Below are positions 1 to 8,864 of a DNA stretch of 64,000 nt, in pieces. Below the pieces are notes generated by a model. The model was not told where the DNA came from. It was given only the letters and a program-made list of their open reading frames with translations, and searched no databases. The position numbers and the translations under genes are program-made. Where the stretch lies: contig JAWXBD010000091.1 in assembly GCA_034439815.1 (NCBI GenBank), forward strand, positions 10,754-74,753, read 5' to 3'. Position 1 is the first letter of the stretch. Each line of letters starts with the position of its first letter. The stretch is from JAEUIT01 sp034439815 (GTDB lineage Bacteria; Planctomycetota; Phycisphaerae; Phycisphaerales; SM1A02).

Positions 1-18
1 TGATCCATGCAGAGGCCG

Positions 19-24
19 TATCAT
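19..24 (+). promoter_or_regulatory. -10 box of a probable leaderless promoter (TATCAT)
   Basis: TATCAT ends 7 nt before the ATG at 32. At that distance transcription would begin at or next to the start codon. No ribosome site lies between. It supports the start chosen for the first gene. Confidence 0.5.
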
Positions 25-31
25 CACCGAC

Positions 32-598
32 ATGCGCGTCGACGTGCGCGATCACATCGGACAACAACCGGGCCACCAGCCGGACCGGCCATCGGGTCCG
101 GGATCAGGTCGCCAGCTGGGCGATCATTGGGGTCGGCGACTCGGCAGAGTGGAGGTCGACCTCGAGCAGCGTCCCGATCTCGTTCGACTTCCCGGCGAGG
201 AGCTCGGCGCGCCCGGGACCGAGCGCTTTCTGAACTGGGACGGTGCCGTTGATGACAGCAAGCGGCTGCGCAAGTGCGTAGTGTGCGGCGGCGGCAGCCT
301 CTACCGCAATAAGGTACTGCCGCAAGTGACGCCATTTGTCGTGCTGCTGGCGTTCGCGGGCGCAATCATCGGTCTCTTGGGATACGCGACGAACCCTCTG
401 GTGCTTCCGGCGCTCGTGGGGCTCCTGATTGTCGATGTCGCCACGCTGGCGCTGGCGCGTGAGCGGCTCATTTGCTACCGTTGCGGCAGCGTGTATTCGG
501 GACTTCGAGTCGCCCGCTACCACCGTCGCTGGTCGCGGCTGGAAGCGGAGCGCGTGCGGGCGCTCGAAACCGAGATTGTCGCAAGCTCGTCGTCGTGA
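32..598 (+). CDS. small membrane protein with a split CxxC zinc-ribbon-like motif
   Basis: The 188-residue product has a hydrophilic, probably disordered N-terminus (1-75). A CVVC pair follows at about 82-85, then two hydrophobic segments at about 101-118 and 122-141, then a CYRC pair at about 148-151. The tail is arginine-rich. Two CxxC pairs flanking a transmembrane hairpin suggest that the loops come together on the cytoplasmic side to bind zinc, but the family was not recognised. The start at 32 is supported by a TATCAT -10 box 7 nt upstream; the N-terminal 70 residues are compositionally plain and the start could be later. The NeuD-like gene follows after 36 nt on the same strand, so the two may be cotranscribed. 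Confidence 0.6.
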   Translation: MRVDVRDHIGQQPGHQPDRPSGPGSGRQLGDHWGRRLGRVEVDLEQRPDLVRLPGEELGAPGTERFLNWDGAVDDSKRLRKCVVCGGGSLYRNKVLPQVTPFVVLLAFAGAIIGLLGYATNPLVLPALVGLLIVDVATLALARERLICYRCGSVYSGLRVARYHRRWSRLEAERVRALETEIVASSSS

Positions 599-634
599 GA
601 TGTCTGACGTGACAACGAGATAGCAGGTGGAACT

Positions 635-1291
635 ATGGCCTCGCGCGAACTCATCCTTCTCGGTGCGGGCGGGCATGCGACAGTCGTCGCGGAAAGCGCC
701 GTTGCCGCGGGCTGGCGCATCATCGGCTATTGCGCGAATGAATCCTCGCGCCAGGCCGGCTGCAGCGCCCTGCAGGCGCCGTGGCTTGGTCCCATCGAGG
801 CGCCCACGCCGGACGGCGTACGGCTGCTGAACGGCTCGACGAAACTGCACCTCGCAGTGGGTGACGCGCGACTGCGCGAGAAATGGTGCGCGCGATTTCC
901 CCCTGACCGGCTCGCGACGATTGTTCATCCGGGGAGCTGGATCTCGCCGAGTGCGAGCGTCGCACCGGGCGCGTACATCGGTGCCTTTGCGGTCGTCAAT
1001 GCAGCAGCGTCGATCGCCATAGCGACCATCGTCAACACCGCGGCCATTGTCGAACACGGCGTCAAGGTGGGCACATGTTCGCATCTCGCGCCGCGGTCCA
1101 CGCTCGCGGGGCTCGCCCACGTCGGTGAACGTGTGCTGATCGGTGCGGGTGCTGTCGTTCTTCCGTTCGTGCGCGTCGGCAACGACGCCATCGTCGGCGC
1201 CGGATCGGTCGTGCATCGCGATGTCGACAATGGACTCACCGTCGCCGGCATTCCAGCACGGGAACTACGGGCTCGTGCCGCCAGCAGTTGA
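635..1291 (+). CDS. NeuD/PglD-type sugar O- or N-acyltransferase (left-handed beta-helix)
   Basis: The 218-residue protein opens with a Rossmann-like nucleotide-sugar binding segment (LILLGAGGHATVVAE, about 6-20), as in NeuD and PglD. From about residue 95 it continues into hexapeptide repeats (IVHPGSWISPSASVAPGAYI and onward) that form a left-handed beta-helix. Members of this family acetylate sialic acid or UDP-4-amino sugars with acetyl-CoA; the actual substrate cannot be read here. The ATG at 635 follows a GGTGGA ribosome-site-like stretch. The gene converges with the next one and their 3' ends overlap by 27 nt (1265-1291). Confidence 0.8.
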   Translation: MASRELILLGAGGHATVVAESAVAAGWRIIGYCANESSRQAGCSALQAPWLGPIEAPTPDGVRLLNGSTKLHLAVGDARLREKWCARFPPDRLATIVHPGSWISPSASVAPGAYIGAFAVVNAAASIAIATIVNTAAIVEHGVKVGTCSHLAPRSTLAGLAHVGERVLIGAGAVVLPFVRVGNDAIVGAGSVVHRDVDNGLTVAGIPARELRARAASS

Positions 1292-2041
1292 TCCGGTCCA
1301 CAGCGCGAACGAGACGATCGTCGACCCGAATCCGAGCAGTACCATGCACAGCAGTGCCGCCCCGAGCAGGACGCCGGCGTCGCGCGGCGTGAGCCGGAAC
1401 ACCGCCATGAGCAGCAGCCACGCCGCAGCGACGGGCGCGAGCACGTCGTAACTCTGCTTCAGGAACGCCATGTCGATCGGAAGGATCCGCACGATGAGCG
1501 CGACGCACGCGATCATCAGCATCCGCGCGGACAGTCCGCGCACATCGCCAAGCGGTCGGCGTTCGACCAGTTGAAAGAGCCATGCGCCACCGGCGAGACA
1601 CACCGCCGCGAGCGGCATCATGAGCAGACCACGAGCCAGCTGCAGGAGACGGGTCGCCCAGTCCGGAACGACCGGTTCCTCGCCATACGCGGGAAACAGG
1701 CCCCGCTGTCCAGCGATGCACGCGGCGATGAAGAGGATCGCTGCGAGGCCCGCGACGATCAGTGGCCAGTCGACGCGCGGTGATGTAACTAGCGGCCGCG
1801 CGATGACAGGATCCGCCGCCTGCACGGACGGGCGCGGCGACGGTGTTGTAGGGCGGAGGTGCGGGATCGGCTGCGCGGCCGGCTCATCGTCGGCTTCGAG
1901 CGGGATCTCGGCGAGCGGATCGACGGCGTGCTGTTCAAAAGGAACGTGCGATGCGCCGACCGACGGATCCTGATTCGACAGGGGATCCGGCATGGGATCC
2001 GGCTCGCGGATCGGCGCGTCACTCGGATTGTCATCGGGCAA
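1265..2041 (-). CDS. membrane protein with proline-rich cytoplasmic N-terminus
   Basis: The product is 258 residues. Residues 1-90 are acidic and rich in Pro, Asp and Ala, with no visible fold. After that come about four or five hydrophobic helices, starting near DWPLIVAGLAAILFIAACIA. The family was not recognised. The start appears to be TTG at 2041, preceded by GAGGATC as ribosome site and lying 21 nt after the yggS stop, so it is probably the second gene of a yggS operon. The 3' end overlaps the convergent acyltransferase gene by 27 nt. Confidence 0.65.
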   Translation of the reverse strand: MPDDNPSDAPIREPDPMPDPLSNQDPSVGASHVPFEQHAVDPLAEIPLEADDEPAAQPIPHLRPTTPSPRPSVQAADPVIARPLVTSPRVDWPLIVAGLAAILFIAACIAGQRGLFPAYGEEPVVPDWATRLLQLARGLLMMPLAAVCLAGGAWLFQLVERRPLGDVRGLSARMLMIACVALIVRILPIDMAFLKQSYDVLAPVAAAWLLLMAVFRLTPRDAGVLLGAALLCMVLLGFGSTIVSFALWTGSTAGGTSP

Positions 2042-2062
2042 TGGATTGATCCTCGGTGGGGG

Positions 2063-2893
2063 TCAGTCGTCGTCGGCTTCAGCGACTGCCGGCTTGCCGA
2101 AGATGGCACTTCCGACGCGCACCAGATTGGCACCGCACTCGATCGCGATTTCGTAGTCGTTCGTCATTCCCATCGAGAGGATGTCGAAACGGTCGCCGCC
2201 CACATGCAGCCGGCGAATGTCGTCAAAGAGCTCCTTGCACCGCTCGAACACGGCGCGCAGCGTCGACGCGTCGGCATTCGCGGGCGCCATGCACATCAAC
2301 CCGCGCGGCTTGAGCGAAAGCATCGTGTCGATCATCTCGACGAGATGCCGCGCCGCAGCGGGCGCGATGCCATGCTTGCTCGACTCCTCGGCGACATTGA
2401 CCTCGACCAGCACTTCGACCGGCTTCTCCCGCCGCTCGGCAGCGACCTGCAGTTCTTCGGCGATGCGCAGATTGTCGACCGAGTGAATGAGCCGCGACAG
2501 CTCGATCGCCTTCTTCACTTTGTTGCGCTGCAGCGATCCGATCATGTGCCAGCGGACCTGCGGCGGAAGCTTCGCCCCGACCGATGACGACATCTCTTTG
2601 CGCCTGGCGAGAAACTCATCCACGATCGCCGCCCGCTGCTGCAGCTGCTGCACGCGATTCTCACCCAGGTCGATCTGGCCGAGTGCGATGATCTCGCGGA
2701 TCTGCTCGATTGACGCAGTTTTCGTGACGGCGACGAGGACGATGTCGGAGGCTGGCCGCCCTGACCGCTTGGCCGCCTGGGCGATGCGGGACTTGACTTC
2801 CTCATAGCGCTCGCGAATGGGCCGCTCGGCCCCTGTCTCGGGGGCTGCAGCACCCACCGGCGAATGAGGCGGGATCGTCGTCTGACTGGCCAT
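2063..2893 (-). CDS. yggS: YggS-family pyridoxal phosphate homeostasis protein
   Basis: This 276-residue protein is a fold-type III PLP-binding, alanine-racemase-like single-domain protein. The PLP lysine is in VAVTKTAS (about residue 56). The family signatures GENRVQQ, WHMIGSLQRNKVKKA and LSMGMTNDYEIAIECGA are present, as is the phosphate-binding GSAIFG near the end. YggS/PLPBP proteins are not enzymes but buffer PLP and amino-acid pools. The start at 2893 rather than further upstream is favoured because a TACCCT -10 box ends 6 nt before it and a TTGTGT -35-like element lies 17 nt further up. Confidence 0.93.
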   Translation of the reverse strand: MASQTTIPPHSPVGAAAPETGAERPIRERYEEVKSRIAQAAKRSGRPASDIVLVAVTKTASIEQIREIIALGQIDLGENRVQQLQQRAAIVDEFLARRKEMSSSVGAKLPPQVRWHMIGSLQRNKVKKAIELSRLIHSVDNLRIAEELQVAAERREKPVEVLVEVNVAEESSKHGIAPAAARHLVEMIDTMLSLKPRGLMCMAPANADASTLRAVFERCKELFDDIRRLHVGGDRFDILSMGMTNDYEIAIECGANLVRVGSAIFGKPAVAEADDD

Positions 2894-2899
2894 GGCTGA

Positions 2900-2905
2900 A
2901 GGGTA
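2900..2905 (-). promoter_or_regulatory. -10 box of leaderless yggS promoter (TACCCT)
   Basis: Read on the minus strand, TACCCT ends 6 nt before the ATG at 2893. A TTGTGT -35-like element lies 17 nt further upstream. This is the best -35/-10 pair among the leaderless candidates. Confidence 0.55.
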
Positions 2906-3033
2906 CGACCCCGGCGCAGCGCACACAAGGTGGGCGAAGCGACACTCAAGGACAATCCTGGTCCGGTCGCGACACTGCCGTTGCCCCGCAACGGTCGCCA
3001 AGTGACAGCTGCTTCGCTGTCCAGGACCTCTCC

Positions 3034-3195
3034 ATGCTTCCGTCTCGGCCGGAGGAGATCGCACAATGGCGCGAGGAGCTTTCGAGCCTCTGCTTTTTCC
3101 ACAAGCAGCTCAAGCAGAACATCGCGAGGGCGATCAATCTCCCAGCCGACGTCCCCGGCCATTGGCGAGGAACGCGTCAAGTCGATGGGTTCTGA
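3034..3195 (+). CDS. possible small protein of 53 residues
   Basis: An open frame from ATG 3034 to TGA 3193-3195 gives 53 residues beginning MLPSRPEEIAQWREELSSL, then CFFHKQLKQNIARAINLP and ending in a tryptophan-containing basic tail. The composition (charged, amphipathic helices) and GC-rich third positions look coding. AGGA lies about 8 nt upstream as a ribosome site. It sits between yggS and the formylglycine-enzyme remnant. No family was recognised; it could be a genuine small protein or the C-terminal piece of a decayed gene. Confidence 0.4.
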   Translation: MLPSRPEEIAQWREELSSLCFFHKQLKQNIARAINLPADVPGHWRGTRQVDGF

Positions 3196-3292
3196 ACGTG
3201 TGTCTCTATATTGATTCCGTGACCTATTGACGCGTGCCGCTCGTGTATGTTGATCGGGTGCTCGGAACGGGAAGAACAAGCTGGGGCCCATC

Positions 3293-3758
3293 ATGCCGCG
3301 CATTCGATTCCATTCGTTGACCGTGATCGCTTCGGCGGCGTTCCTTCGCATCATCGAGCCCTAGCTCATTCACGATGGGCGACGACGACAACTACGAGCG
3401 GCCGGGAACGCAGACCATCTTTGATGATCTCCGCGCCAGCGGCCCCAACGCGCTCGCGCCGGTCGGAAGCCGAGATCGAAACGTGACGCCCGAGGGCATC
3501 TTCGATTTGGTCGGTGACGGTGCCGCCGAGTGGACCCTCGATTGGTACGCCGAGTCGTATCGCGCCGAAGCACAGATCGATCCCGCAGGTCCAACATCCC
3601 CGCAGCCGATCGTCACGCGCGGGCGCAACACCGGTACGTTCTGGGGTCACGTTCTTCGAGGCCGCGAGACTCACAGCACCGACAGAGTTGAGCTCTCCGA
3701 GTCCTTCGAACAGACAGTCGGCTTCTCGGGATTCCGGCTGCTGCTCGATGCACGTTGA
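3293..3758 (+). pseudogene. decayed secreted formylglycine-generating-enzyme-like (SUMF1 domain) gene
   Basis: A start at 3293 encodes a signal-peptide-like stretch (MPRIRFHSLTVIASAAF) that ends at TAG 23 codons later. In another frame, 3375-3758 encodes 127 residues carrying the C-terminal half of an FGE-sulfatase domain: GIFDLVGDGAAEWTLDWYA, then DPAGPTS, then HVLRG, then GFSGFRLLLDAR. In intact proteins these match GLYDMxGNVWEWTxDWY, RVLRGGSW and GFRxA. The start, most of the domain and the frame are broken, so this looks like a deletion remnant of an exported SUMF1-domain protein. A real short gene starting at 3375 cannot be excluded. Confidence 0.55.
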
Positions 3759-3963
3759 ACACGCCGCCGCCGCGCCGCACGTTTCGCTTGTTCACTCGCT
3801 TTGACCTTGGGAGTCATCAATGTCTCGCGTCACCCATTTTCTGCGATGTGAGCACAGCCTCCTTCCGCACAAAGCCATAGAGAAACCAATCTGTGCTCGG
3901 AACCCTGGGGATGCCGACAGTGCGTCCCATGCCAACGGTGTTTCTTGCGATGATGGCGCGGTC

Positions 3964-5595
3964 ATGCAAGCGCTTCGCAACACGCCGGTCGTTCTTGTCA
4001 TTCGCGATGGCTGGGGACAGAACCCCCATCCCGAACAGGCAGCGTACGACGCGACACGGATCGCGCGGACGCCAGTCGCCGACCGGCTGCGCGCGGAGTG
4101 GCCCCACACGCTGATCAAGACGAGCGGCGAAGACGTGGGCCTGCCGATCTGCGCGGACGGGCCGGTGATGGGGAACTCCGAAGTCGGTCACCAGAACATC
4201 GGCGCCGGGCGCATCGTCGACCAGGAGGTCATGCGCATCACGCGGGCGATCCGCGACGGACGCTTCTTTTTGAACGCGACGTTGCGCGACGCGTTTGCCC
4301 GCGCCCGCGCGGCCGACGCTGCAGTCCACATCATGGGACTCCTCAGCGACGGGCTTGTGCACTCCGACATCAATCACTGCTTTGCTGTGCTGGACATGGC
4401 GAAGCGTGAGAAGTTTCCGAGCACCCGTGTGTTCGTTCATGCGTTCACCGATGGGCGCGACACACCGCCGATGTCAGGCAAGAAGTATGTCGCGCTGCTG
4501 GAGGAGCACATCCAGCGTGTCGGCATCGGCAGCATCGCGAGTGTCATCGGCCGCTTCTACGCAATGGACCGTGATCATCGTTGGGAGCGGGTCAAGGCCG
4601 CGTTCGACTGCCTCACCGTCGCCGGTGGACGCGCGGCGAAGAGTGCGATGGAAGCGGTGGAGTTCTACTACGGACGGCCAACCGAGCCGTCCCGCACGGG
4701 CGACGAGTTCATCGAACCCACGCAGATCGCGCCTGCCACGGATCCGACGTTCCCCGAACGGTCGCGAATACGCTCAGGCGACACGGTCATTTTCTTTAAC
4801 TATCGCGGTGACCGGCCGCGCGAACTGACGAAAGCGTTTGTGTATGACGAAATCACGTGGCGCAATATTCAGGGGGGCGGCTTCGACCGCGGCGCGCGAC
4901 CGCTCGGACTGTCGTTTGTGACGATGGCTGAGTACGAGACGGCGCTGCCGGTCGAAGTGATCTTCGGGCGTCCAGAGCTTTTGCAGAACATTCTCGGAGA
5001 AGTCGTCAGCAGCGCCGGACTCCGCCAGTTCCGCTGCGCCGAAACGGAGAAGTACCCGCATGTCACGTTCTTCTTCAACGACTATCGCGAAGCGCCGTTC
5101 CCCGGCGAGCAGCGCGAGCTGATTCCGAGTCCCAAGGAGGTGTCGACGTATGACCAGAAGCCGGAGATGAGCGCAGCCGGCGTGCGCGACGCGGTGCTGC
5201 GGAGACTCGCGGCGCCGGAGTGCGAACCGCTGATCGTCGTCAACTTCGCCAACAGCGACATGGTCGGACACACGGGTCGGCTCGATGCGACCGTGAAGGC
5301 GTGTGAAACGGTCGACGCGTGCGTCGGGACGATCGTTGACGCCACGCTCGCGCGCGGCGGTTCGCTGATCGTGTTCGCCGACCACGGAAACTGCGAACAG
5401 ATGTGGGATCCAAAGTCGAACTGCCCGCACACGGCGCACACCAACTATGACGTTCCGCTGTTCGTGGTCGGTGCCGCGTTCCGCAACAGCATGCTGCGCG
5501 CGGACGGTCGGCTCGCCGACATCGCACCGACCGCGCTGGCCATGATGGGGCTCCCGCAGCCCGAGGCGATGACGGGCGTGTCGTTGCTGGTGTAA
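3964..5595 (+). CDS. gpmI: 2,3-bisphosphoglycerate-independent phosphoglycerate mutase
   Basis: The enzyme interconverts 3- and 2-phosphoglycerate in glycolysis, using two Mn2+ ions and a phosphoserine intermediate. The 543-residue product shows the N-terminal metal site (VVLVIRDGWG, about 9-18), the catalytic serine in GNSEVGHQNIGAGR (Ser72), DGRDTPP in the substrate domain, FADHGNCEQM near the C-terminus, and a closing HTNYDVPLF. Length fits the family. The frame is open upstream to 3820, but family proteins begin a few residues before VVLVIxDGWG, so ATG 3964 was chosen. No clear ribosome site precedes it; a weak GATGAT hexamer ends 9 nt upstream. Confidence 0.95.
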   Translation: MQALRNTPVVLVIRDGWGQNPHPEQAAYDATRIARTPVADRLRAEWPHTLIKTSGEDVGLPICADGPVMGNSEVGHQNIGAGRIVDQEVMRITRAIRDGRFFLNATLRDAFARARAADAAVHIMGLLSDGLVHSDINHCFAVLDMAKREKFPSTRVFVHAFTDGRDTPPMSGKKYVALLEEHIQRVGIGSIASVIGRFYAMDRDHRWERVKAAFDCLTVAGGRAAKSAMEAVEFYYGRPTEPSRTGDEFIEPTQIAPATDPTFPERSRIRSGDTVIFFNYRGDRPRELTKAFVYDEITWRNIQGGGFDRGARPLGLSFVTMAEYETALPVEVIFGRPELLQNILGEVVSSAGLRQFRCAETEKYPHVTFFFNDYREAPFPGEQRELIPSPKEVSTYDQKPEMSAAGVRDAVLRRLAAPECEPLIVVNFANSDMVGHTGRLDATVKACETVDACVGTIVDATLARGGSLIVFADHGNCEQMWDPKSNCPHTAHTNYDVPLFVVGAAFRNSMLRADGRLADIAPTALAMMGLPQPEAMTGVSLLV

Positions 5596-5700
5596 TGGGG
5601 TTTTTGGCCGACTCGAGTCAGCCTTTGCACATTCGGCCACTCACTCAGGGCAATTCGCACGTCGAACGATTCGTCACGATCCGCGCGACGTGGCTCGCCC

Positions 5701-5706
5701 TATCAT
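5701..5706 (+). promoter_or_regulatory. -10 box of leaderless der promoter (TATCAT)
   Basis: TATCAT ends 9 nt before ATG 5716. The ten bases TATCATCACC are identical to those preceding the first gene of the window (19-28). Confidence 0.5.
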
Positions 5707-5715
5707 CACCGCTTC

Positions 5716-7152
5716 ATGTTGCCCCGCATCGCGATCATCGGCCGGCCAAACGTCGGCAAATCGAGCCTTTTCAACCGGCTCGCCGGGCGACGCATCTCGA
5801 TTGTCGATCCGACACCCGGCGTGACCCGCGATCGGGTGAGCCACACCGTCGAGATCCTGCCGCCCGTCGAACTGTCCGCGGGCGAACCGCGCTATGCCGA
5901 ACTTGTCGACACCGGCGGTTACGGTGTTTACACCGCTGAAGGAAAGCGTTTTGACGATATCGGCGAAGACTTGTCACGGCTGACCGGTGCCATCGAGTCG
6001 CAGATCCGCGCGGCAACAGAGGAGGCGGATCTCATTCTCTTCGTCGTCGATGCGCAGAGCGGCGTCACGCCGCTGGATCAGACGATCGCGACGATGCTGC
6101 GTCGCAACGGCCATGCCGGCAAGGTCATGCTGGTCGCGAACAAAGTTGACGACGAGAGCTGGGAAGCGCACGCGCTTGACGCAGCGTCGTTGGGCTTCGG
6201 CGAGGCGATCGTCTTCTCGGCCACGAGCGGTTACCGCAAGCGGAACTTTTTCGAGATTCTGTGGGAGCGGATCCCCGCCGAATCGTCGTCGGCGCCGGTC
6301 GCGGAAATGAAGCTCGCGATCGTCGGCCGGCGCAACTCCGGCAAGTCGAGCCTCATCAACACGCTCGCTGGCGAACCGCGCGTGATCGTGAGCGAGATTG
6401 CGGGAACCACGCGCGACGCGGTCGACGTGCGCTTCGAGATCGACGGCAAGTCCATGCTCGCGATTGACACCGCCGGAGTGCGCAAACGAAAGTCGTGGGC
6501 GGACGAAATTGAAGAGTTCGCGCACCACCGCATGCTGCAGGCCATCATGCGTGCCGACGTCGGCGTACTGATGCTGGACGCGACGGAAAAGGTCTCGCAG
6601 ATCGAGAAGCGGCTCGCGCAGGAGCTTCAGGATCAGCACAAGCCCACTGTGATCGGAGTGAACAAGTGGGATCTGGTCAAAGGCACGCTGAAGCCCAATG
6701 ACTATCTCAAGTATCTCGAGCAGGAGCTCCCGGGACTGGAGTTCGCGCCGATTGTCTTCCTCAGCGCGAAGACGCGCGAGGGCGTGCGCGATCTGGTGCG
6801 GATGGCATTCAATCTGCACCACCAGTCCGGCCATCGCGAGACGACGGGGCGGCTGAACGCGGTCATTCGCGACATTCTGACCGAGCGTGGTCCGAGCTCA
6901 AAGCTGGGCACGAAAGCCCGCGTGTTCTACGTGAGCCAGATCGACGTGCGCCCGCCGACGATCGTGATGGTCGTCAACAAGCCCGATCTGTTCAAGGGTC
7001 AGTATGAGCGGTATCTGGTCAACCAGCTCCGCGATCACCTGCCCTTTTCAGAAGTCCCGATACGGCTGCTTTTCAGCGAACGGAAGCGCATGAAACTCAG
7101 CGAGCTTCGCGCGCAAAGCAGCTCCCGCCGCCGGGGTACTGACGAGGAGTAG
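5716..7152 (+). CDS. der: ribosome biogenesis GTPase Der (EngA)
   Basis: Der has two tandem G domains and assists 50S subunit maturation. In this 478-residue protein the first P-loop is GRPNVGKS (9-16), with DTGGYG (65-70) and NKVD (142-145). The second P-loop is GRRNSGKS (204-211), with DTAGV and NKWD, followed by the C-terminal KH-like domain ending in a basic serine-rich tail. The linker after DTGGYG in domain 1 carries roughly a dozen extra residues compared with E. coli. The gene has its own probable leaderless promoter 9 nt upstream and stands 48 nt before the PSP1 gene. Confidence 0.96.
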   Translation: MLPRIAIIGRPNVGKSSLFNRLAGRRISIVDPTPGVTRDRVSHTVEILPPVELSAGEPRYAELVDTGGYGVYTAEGKRFDDIGEDLSRLTGAIESQIRAATEEADLILFVVDAQSGVTPLDQTIATMLRRNGHAGKVMLVANKVDDESWEAHALDAASLGFGEAIVFSATSGYRKRNFFEILWERIPAESSSAPVAEMKLAIVGRRNSGKSSLINTLAGEPRVIVSEIAGTTRDAVDVRFEIDGKSMLAIDTAGVRKRKSWADEIEEFAHHRMLQAIMRADVGVLMLDATEKVSQIEKRLAQELQDQHKPTVIGVNKWDLVKGTLKPNDYLKYLEQELPGLEFAPIVFLSAKTREGVRDLVRMAFNLHHQSGHRETTGRLNAVIRDILTERGPSSKLGTKARVFYVSQIDVRPPTIVMVVNKPDLFKGQYERYLVNQLRDHLPFSEVPIRLLFSERKRMKLSELRAQSSSRRRGTDEE

Positions 7153-7187
7153 CTGCTGCGTACCGAGGCGGTTGCGCGTTCTTTCCT

Positions 7188-7193
7188 TAGACT
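7188..7193 (+). promoter_or_regulatory. -10 box of leaderless PSP1-gene promoter (TAGACT)
   Basis: TAGACT ends 7 nt before ATG 7201, in the 48-nt gap after der. No ribosome site intervenes. Confidence 0.45.
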
Positions 7194-7200
7194 CCCCTCC

Positions 7201-8805
7201 ATGTCGATCTTTCCGCTGCCCGTCTTCGAAGCCGATGCTGACCCGACCCGGCGATCGGTCATGACTGACGCGGAGATCTACGCGCGGCTCAAGCCTCCGT
7301 CGACCATCGTGGTCCGCGTGGGACGGATGAAGCTGGTCGCGGAGTATCCGCACCACACTGATGCGAAGCCGGGGTGCGGTTCGAAGCTGGTCGCCCGCAC
7401 ACATCGCGGCACCGAGATCGTCGAGATGCTCACGACGACCTGCTCGAACTCGGGCTGCGGCAAATCGGTGTCACGCTCGGAGATGCTCGAGTACATCGAG
7501 AACTCCGGCGGACGCGAGTATCCATTTCACACCGACGGACAGATTCTCCGCGTTGCGACGATCGATGACCTGAACCTCTGGTCGCAGACGCAGTCGCGCA
7601 TGCATGAACTCGTCAAGATCGCGAAGGCGATTGTGGAAGAGTCCGGCCTGCCCATGAAGGTCGTCGATCTGGAACCGATCTTCGGTCAGGAACTTCTGAC
7701 GGTGTATTTCCTGAGTGAGGAACGCATCGATTTCCGCGAGCTGGTGCGCGAGCTCGCCAACGCGTTTAAGACGCGGATCGAGATGCGGCAAGTCGGTGCC
7801 CGCGATGAAGCGCGGCTCGTCGCGGATTACGAACGGTGCGGTCAGCATTGCTGCTGCAAGAACTTCCTGAAGGTGCTGAAGCCGGTTTCGATGCGCTCCG
7901 CCAAGGTGCAAAAAGCGACGCTCGATCCGCTCAAGATTTCAGGGCGCTGCGGCCGGCTCATGTGCTGCCTCCGCTACGAGGATGAGACCTACGAAGACCT
8001 GAAGAGCCGGCTTCCGAAGAGCAAGACGCGTGTTGGAACCAGTGAAGGTCCAGGCATCGTCATCGACGGAAAGATCCTGGTGCAGCTGGTGCTCGTGAAA
8101 CTCGAGCACGACGGCAGCGAGATCGCTGTGCCGGTCGAGGAGCTGCTCGATCCCAACGAGTGCCCGCAACCGCCGGCGCAACCGCCGCTCCCGCCGCCCC
8201 GCCCGTCGCGTCCGTCGCGCCTGTCGCGTCAGGACGCCTCGCGCGATGTCCCGTCGGGAGCGTCGTCGGCACATTCCACCGCTCCATCACCCGTCGAGTC
8301 TCCGAAGCAGCCGCCGGCAGCGCCCGCAGCATCGGATCCACTCCGGGGCCTGTCGCCCCAAGAGGTCGAGCGCCGGATCAGCGATCGCGACCGGCGCGAC
8401 CGGGGACAGCGCCCGCGCGACGATCAGCAGGACGCATTCCGGGCCTCCAGCGAGGCTGGAGAACCGTCGGCCGAACCGGCGTTGCCTGCCGAGGGAGCGC
8501 AGTCGGACGGGTCGGCATCGCCCGCGCGCGAGCGCAAGCGCCGTCGCCGTCGTCGTCGACGCGGCGATGGTGCAGCGAGTGGTGGCGAGTCGGGCGGCGC
8601 AGCGGGCGGCGACGATGATTCGCCCGACCCGCCATCCCAACTTCCATCCCAACCACCATCCCAACTACCTACAGACCAACGACCTAGTGATGGGCAGGTG
8701 CTCGGCGATGCGTCGACACCCGATTCTCCCGCGGCTGGTGGCGGCAAGCGGCGCCGTCGCCGGCGAGGCCGAGGTCGCAAGGGCGACGGGCCAGCTCCGG
8801 ATTGA
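7201..8805 (+). CDS. PSP1 (RicT/YaaT-like) domain protein with long basic disordered tail
   Basis: Residues about 30-310 form a PSP1 domain as in B. subtilis RicT (YaaT), a partner of RNase Y in RNA processing. The family's cysteine motifs are present: CGQHCCCKNFLK and SGRCGRLMCCLRYE. In RicT-type proteins such cysteines hold Fe-S clusters; that is transferred from the family. After about residue 320 the 534-residue protein turns into a low-complexity tail rich in Pro, Ser, Ala and Asp. The tail carries two arginine blocks (KRRRRRRRRGD near 445 and KRRRRRRGRGRKG at the end), which would bind RNA or ribosomes. Confidence 0.85.
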   Translation: MSIFPLPVFEADADPTRRSVMTDAEIYARLKPPSTIVVRVGRMKLVAEYPHHTDAKPGCGSKLVARTHRGTEIVEMLTTTCSNSGCGKSVSRSEMLEYIENSGGREYPFHTDGQILRVATIDDLNLWSQTQSRMHELVKIAKAIVEESGLPMKVVDLEPIFGQELLTVYFLSEERIDFRELVRELANAFKTRIEMRQVGARDEARLVADYERCGQHCCCKNFLKVLKPVSMRSAKVQKATLDPLKISGRCGRLMCCLRYEDETYEDLKSRLPKSKTRVGTSEGPGIVIDGKILVQLVLVKLEHDGSEIAVPVEELLDPNECPQPPAQPPLPPPRPSRPSRLSRQDASRDVPSGASSAHSTAPSPVESPKQPPAAPAASDPLRGLSPQEVERRISDRDRRDRGQRPRDDQQDAFRASSEAGEPSAEPALPAEGAQSDGSASPARERKRRRRRRRRGDGAASGGESGGAAGGDDDSPDPPSQLPSQPPSQLPTDQRPSDGQVLGDASTPDSPAAGGGKRRRRRRGRGRKGDGPAPD

Positions 8806-8864
8806 TGCCACATGTTTGTGCCGGCCATGCCAGAGCCTGACGCACGCAGTGTTTGGAAACCCTC

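Noticed and set aside
3227..3251. TTGACG and TATGTT as a -35/-10 promoter before the FGE remnant
   Set aside because: Only 13 nt separate the hexamers, too short for a sigma-70 promoter. A similar TATGTT-GATCGG is seen before the FG-GAP gene (10579), but without a -35.
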